Source of the DNA: Fidelibacterota bacterium REDSEA-S14_B6
Lineage (GTDB): Bacteria; Fidelibacterota; Marinisomatia; Marinisomatales; S15-B10
Length of the DNA: 6,303 nucleotides
Assembly (NCBI GenBank): GCA_001626655.1
Contig: LUOC01000071.1
Coordinates: forward strand, 1-6,303
Reading direction: 5' to 3'
In this document: piece by piece, positions 5,898 to 6,303 of the stretch
Numbering within the stretch: position 1 is the stretch's first letter
Layout: every line of letters starts with the position of its first letter
Translations under genes and position numbers: made by a program
The notes under the pieces: generated by a model
Told to the model about the DNA's origin: nothing
Databases searched by the model: none
Seen by the model: the letters and a program-made list of their open reading frames with translations, nothing else

Positions 5898-6303
5898 TGT
5901 TCTACCACATCCTTTATCCGCTTAGGAGTGAACTGTCGGGACTGAACATTTTTCAGTATATCACCTTTCGGGCGGCGGGCGCTGCCATTACCGCCCTCAT
6001 CATAAGTTTTCTCGTCGGACCGTGGATCATCCGGAAACTCCGAGCGAGCCAGGTTCTGGAGACCATCGGCGAACGGGGGCCGCAATCTCATCAGTCTAAG
6101 AAGGGCACGCCAACCATGGGGGGAATCATCATCCTTGCGGCGGTGATTCTCCCCACCCTCCTTTGGGCAAACCTCATGAACAGCTACATCCACATCATCC
6201 TTCTGGCAACCATCTGGATGGGACTTTTCGGTTTCCTCGACGACTACCTTAAGACAGTGAAAAAGACCAAGAAGGGGCTGGTGGCGCGGTACAAACTCGC
6301 GGG
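5897..6303 (+). CDS. mraY: Phospho-N-acetylmuramoyl-pentapeptide-transferase MraY, 3'-truncated by window edge
   Basis: MraY is the polytopic inner-membrane enzyme that moves phospho-MurNAc-pentapeptide from UDP to undecaprenyl phosphate, giving lipid I. It starts with ATG at 5897, sharing one base with the murF stop (TGATG); GGAG at 5889-5892 lies 4 nt upstream. The reading frame stays open to the end of the window, giving 135 complete codons of a protein usually about 360 residues long. The sequence begins MFYHILYPLRSELSGLNIFQ and continues with YITFRAAGAAITAL. Hydrophobic segments lie at about 24-45, 73-92 and 96-114. The motif KKGTPTMGGI (68-77) and the catalytic-site aspartates D115-D116 in GFLDDYLK fall at the positions known from E. 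coli MraY, and KKGLVARYKLAG follows. No damage is visible in the portion present. Identification is secure. Confidence 0.97.
   Translation, partial: MFYHILYPLRSELSGLNIFQYITFRAAGAAITALIISFLVGPWIIRKLRASQVLETIGERGPQSHQSKKGTPTMGGIIILAAVILPTLLWANLMNSYIHIILLATIWMGLFGFLDDYLKTVKKTKKGLVARYKLA

Noticed and set aside
1..6303. Mobile element, CRISPR array, tRNA, riboswitch, terminator or defence system
   Set aside because: The window is filled by overlapping dcw genes. I saw no repeat arrays, inverted terminal repeats, transposase motifs, intergenic hairpin with U-run, or unknown genes.

Overview
The window is a piece of a division and cell wall (dcw) gene cluster, with all genes on the + strand and packed end to start. 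The order is rsmH (mraW, 5' end cut off by the window) – ftsL – ftsI – murE – murF – mraY (3' end cut off). This is the standard bacterial order for this part of the cluster. I see no accessory island, mobile element, RNA gene or CRISPR array, and no previously undescribed system. The points worth a second look are anomalies inside ordinary genes.

Layout: 1-849 encodes the 16S rRNA methyltransferase RsmH without its N-terminus. 849-1202 encodes FtsL, a small bitopic divisome protein. 1199-3187 encodes the septal transpeptidase FtsI (PBP3 type) with one C-terminal PASTA domain. 3187-4567 is murE, which is broken: its first ~74 codons are in one frame, and the rest, from just before the ATP-binding loop, is in the +1 frame. 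About 28 codons of the usual domain linker are also absent. 4557-5897 encodes MurF. 5897-6303 encodes the first 135 residues of MraY. Successive genes overlap by 1, 4, 1, 11 and 1 nt, so there is no intergenic room for a terminator or a conventional promoter. The set reads as one translationally coupled operon.

How the genes work together: MurE adds the third stem-peptide residue (meso-diaminopimelate, judged from its DNPR motif). MurF adds D-Ala-D-Ala. MraY transfers the finished UDP-MurNAc-pentapeptide to undecaprenyl phosphate to make lipid I. FtsL and FtsI act later, at the septum, where FtsI cross-links the new peptidoglycan. RsmH modifies 16S rRNA and travels with this cluster in most bacteria.

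Organism: a bacterium with meso-DAP peptidoglycan and moderately high G+C (about 57% in the lines I counted by hand). The PASTA-tailed FtsI and the cluster order would fit a diderm lineage of the Fibrobacterota-Chlorobiota-Bacteroidota kind or a neighbouring uncultured phylum. I cannot fix the phylum from the sequence alone. The broken murE, in a gene normally essential, together with a local codon-usage patch in murF, makes a draft or metagenome assembly with local errors or strain mixing a reasonable suspicion.
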